Source: Lentisphaeria bacterium UBA7640 | Lineage (GTDB): Bacteria > Verrucomicrobiota > Lentisphaeria > Victivallales > Victivallaceae | Direction: 5' to 3' | DNA: 7,873 nt | Assembly: GCA_002483765.1 (NCBI GenBank) | Contig: DLIO01000037.1 | Location: 18,105-25,977, forward strand | Part shown: one piece after another, positions 6,472 through 7,873 of the stretch | How positions within the stretch are numbered: position 1 is the first letter of the stretch | Layout: each line of letters begins with the position of its first letter | The notes under the pieces: model-generated | Database searches by the model: none | The model's input: the letters and a program-made list of their open reading frames with translations, nothing else | Told to the model about the DNA's origin: nothing | Position numbers and translations under genes: made by a program

Positions 6472-7719
6472 ATGTTATCGAAAAACCTACTTAAATTTCG
6501 GCGCACTGGCGAAACGATCAAGCCAGTCTTTATCGATGTTGAAGATGCAGAAAACCTTGAATTGGCTCAACAGTTTTTAGAACTTTACCGATTGCCGGAA
6601 AATCCCAAGAAAGCACTGACGCGAGGTGAACTTGAGGAGTTAGCTTTGCCACTGTTAAAAGGGCATCGTGATCTGAAATTTTCTGGCGGGCTACATAAAC
6701 TGACCCTAGATCGCTGTGATTTTGCGGCTCCGCGCGACCTTGATTATCCAGAATTGCGACAAAAATTGTTTACTGCGGGAGCAATGGCATTGCGCAACGA
6801 ATTGCCCGAAGATGTGGCATTTTATCGTGCTGAATTGCTGAAGCAATGCCCCGATGCTGGCGACGGCACGGGAATTTACCAGGATTTGCCACAAAATGAG
6901 AAGCTGTGTCGTTCGCATCGTTTATTTCCAAAAGAACTATTGCAGCGTCTGAATTGTGGACAAGTTCAATCGTTGTTGCTTTATTCATCCGAACTTAATC
7001 TGCGTATTGAGGAACGCAATCCTGCGACAGTGCGGAGATTGTTCAAATATCTTAAGTTTTTCCGTTTATTGGCAGAAACAATCCAACTGCCGATGACTAA
7101 AAAAGAGCGTCGCGATGGCACGCTGTTTCGCTTCGAGATGCAGATCAGCGGGCCGGCCAGTTTGTTCGAAAATACACGAAAATACGCTCTGCAATTAGCT
7201 AGCTTTTTCCCTGCGGTTTGTGATTTGACAAAATGGACGCTGAACGCTGAAATTGAGCTCGATGGACGAAAATCGCGGTTGCGCCTTAATCAGGACGCTG
7301 GTTTGGTCGGTCATTACCGAAATTTCAGTGCTTATGTGCCAGAAGAGATTACGATGTTTCACCGGCTTTTTCGCGAAAAATCCGCGGAATGGCAGATTGT
7401 CGGTGAATCACCATTTTTTAACTTCGGCAATCAAGAACTGATTTTTCCGGATTTAAGTTTTCGCTCCAACGATGCCGAACGCGAGATTCATCTGGAGCTT
7501 TTTCATCGCTGGCATTCGACCCAGTTATTGCGTCGATTAGAAACAATGAAAGCCAATCCGGAAACTCCATTATTAGTTGGCGTTGACCGCAGTTTGTCGA
7601 GGCGACCAGACATCAAGGCGGCACTTGATGGTTCCGAGTTTTTTCAGAATAAAGGCTTTCTATTTCGCGATTTTCCCGGAGTTGAGCGCGTTACCAAACT
7701 ACTTAACTCGGTGTCTTAA
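6472..7719 (+). CDS. DUF790/Bax1-family nuclease, XPB partner
   Basis: The 415-residue product matches the DUF790 family, whose archaeal member Bax1 binds XPB, stimulates its unwinding and cuts DNA as a structure-dependent endonuclease. The N-terminus (MLSKNLLKFRRTGETIKPVFID) and the SGGLHKLTLDRCDF segment (71-84) followed by LRQKLF (95-100) are the family's opening pattern. A middle region (about 150-300) carries the family's YSSELNLRI and KYLKFFRLL segments. The C-terminal PD-(D/E)XK-like nuclease has FPDLSF (325-330), IHLELFHRW (339-347) and LLRRLETM (352-359). From memory, relatives read LEIVGFWT and YLxxKL here, so this copy has FHRW for GFW and Arg355 where a Lys is usual; catalytic competence is uncertain. 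The start at 6472 is set by GGAGG 8 nt upstream, and the gene begins 2 nt after the helicase stop, a strong sign of a joint complex. Confidence 0.9.
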   Translation: MLSKNLLKFRRTGETIKPVFIDVEDAENLELAQQFLELYRLPENPKKALTRGELEELALPLLKGHRDLKFSGGLHKLTLDRCDFAAPRDLDYPELRQKLFTAGAMALRNELPEDVAFYRAELLKQCPDAGDGTGIYQDLPQNEKLCRSHRLFPKELLQRLNCGQVQSLLLYSSELNLRIEERNPATVRRLFKYLKFFRLLAETIQLPMTKKERRDGTLFRFEMQISGPASLFENTRKYALQLASFFPAVCDLTKWTLNAEIELDGRKSRLRLNQDAGLVGHYRNFSAYVPEEITMFHRLFREKSAEWQIVGESPFFNFGNQELIFPDLSFRSNDAEREIHLELFHRWHSTQLLRRLETMKANPETPLLVGVDRSLSRRPDIKAALDGSEFFQNKGFLFRDFPGVERVTKLLNSVS

Positions 7720-7746
7720 CTAGCGCGCGCATTATGCGCGCGCGAG
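7720..7746 (+). terminator. GC-alternating inverted repeat after bax1, possible terminator
   Basis: The arms GCGCGCGCA (7723-7731) and TGCGCGCGC (7735-7743) are perfect 9-bp complements around a TTA loop, extended by CT/AG after one mismatch. The hairpin begins right after the bax1 stop codon. Only three T residues follow (7747-7749), so it is a poor intrinsic terminator by the usual rule, although the stem is very stable. The alternating purine-pyrimidine arms could also form Z-DNA or a cruciform. Confidence 0.5.
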
Positions 7747-7824
7747 TTTAAACACAAAGTTACATAATATTTTAATCCTACCGTTATTAAAAGTCGTTAT
7801 AATTTGAAATACAGAAAGCATCAC

Positions 7825-7873
7825 TTAAACTGTCTTCATGGCATATTTTTTAGGTTCTTCTGCATTTGATGTA
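7825..7873 (-). CDS. Possible C-terminal end of a gene entering from the right edge
   Basis: On the minus strand an open frame enters from the edge and ends at TAA (7825-7827), giving the tail TSNAEEPKKYAMKTV. The composition is protein-like, and a convergent gene here would make the 7720-7746 hairpin a shared intergenic element. Fifteen codons are too few to name a product or be sure it is a gene. Confidence 0.3.
   Translation of the reverse strand, partial: TSNAEEPKKYAMKTV

Noticed and set aside
7838..7873. ATG on the plus strand opening a 12-codon frame (MAYFLGSSAFDV) to the right edge, with TATAAT at 7798-7803 upstream
   Set aside because: No ribosome binding site and no acceptable -35 were found, and the frame is too short to judge. 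The opposite-strand tail looks slightly more protein-like.

Overview
This is a bacterial chromosomal window of moderate GC (mid-40s % by eye) with dense, ordinary bacterial gene packing. A MutS typical of bacteria, a lipoprotein with a lipobox and an acetolactate synthase small subunit point to a bacterium. The lipoprotein, with no Asp at +2, fits a diderm envelope. I cannot place the organism further; a PVC-like or other deep-branching diderm is only a guess. No rRNA, tRNA, CRISPR array, transposase or insertion sequence was found.

The layout is two divergent blocks meeting at a 213-bp intergenic region (4065-4277). The left block is on the minus strand. It starts with mutS (4064 to 1512), followed after 38 nt by a small lipoprotein resembling DUF4410 proteins (1473 to 928). 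After a 188-bp gap that probably holds its own promoter comes an atypical tyrosine/lipid phosphatase with an HCxAGKDRTG P-loop (739 to 26).

The right block is on the plus strand and is very tight. It runs ilvN/ilvH (4278-4787), a 96-residue protein with two membrane segments (4795-5085), an archaeal-type XPB helicase (5075-6469, overlapping the previous gene by 11 nt) and a DUF790/Bax1-type nuclease (6472-7719, 2 nt after the helicase). Spacing and ribosome binding sites suggest one transcription unit. It ends near a long GC-alternating inverted repeat (7720-7746) that may be a terminator. A partial reading frame on the minus strand may enter from the right edge.

The most interesting part is the XPB-Bax1 pair. 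In archaea these form a helicase-nuclease complex that unwinds and incises DNA. Here it sits in a bacterium, behind an amino-acid biosynthesis regulator and a small membrane protein, and back-to-back with mismatch-repair mutS. The helicase has RDD where XPB normally has RED, and the nuclease differs from the family pattern as I remember it around its acidic/lysine active-site region. Several palindromes, including one overlapping a candidate ilvN promoter and one inside the mutS tail, also deserve a look.
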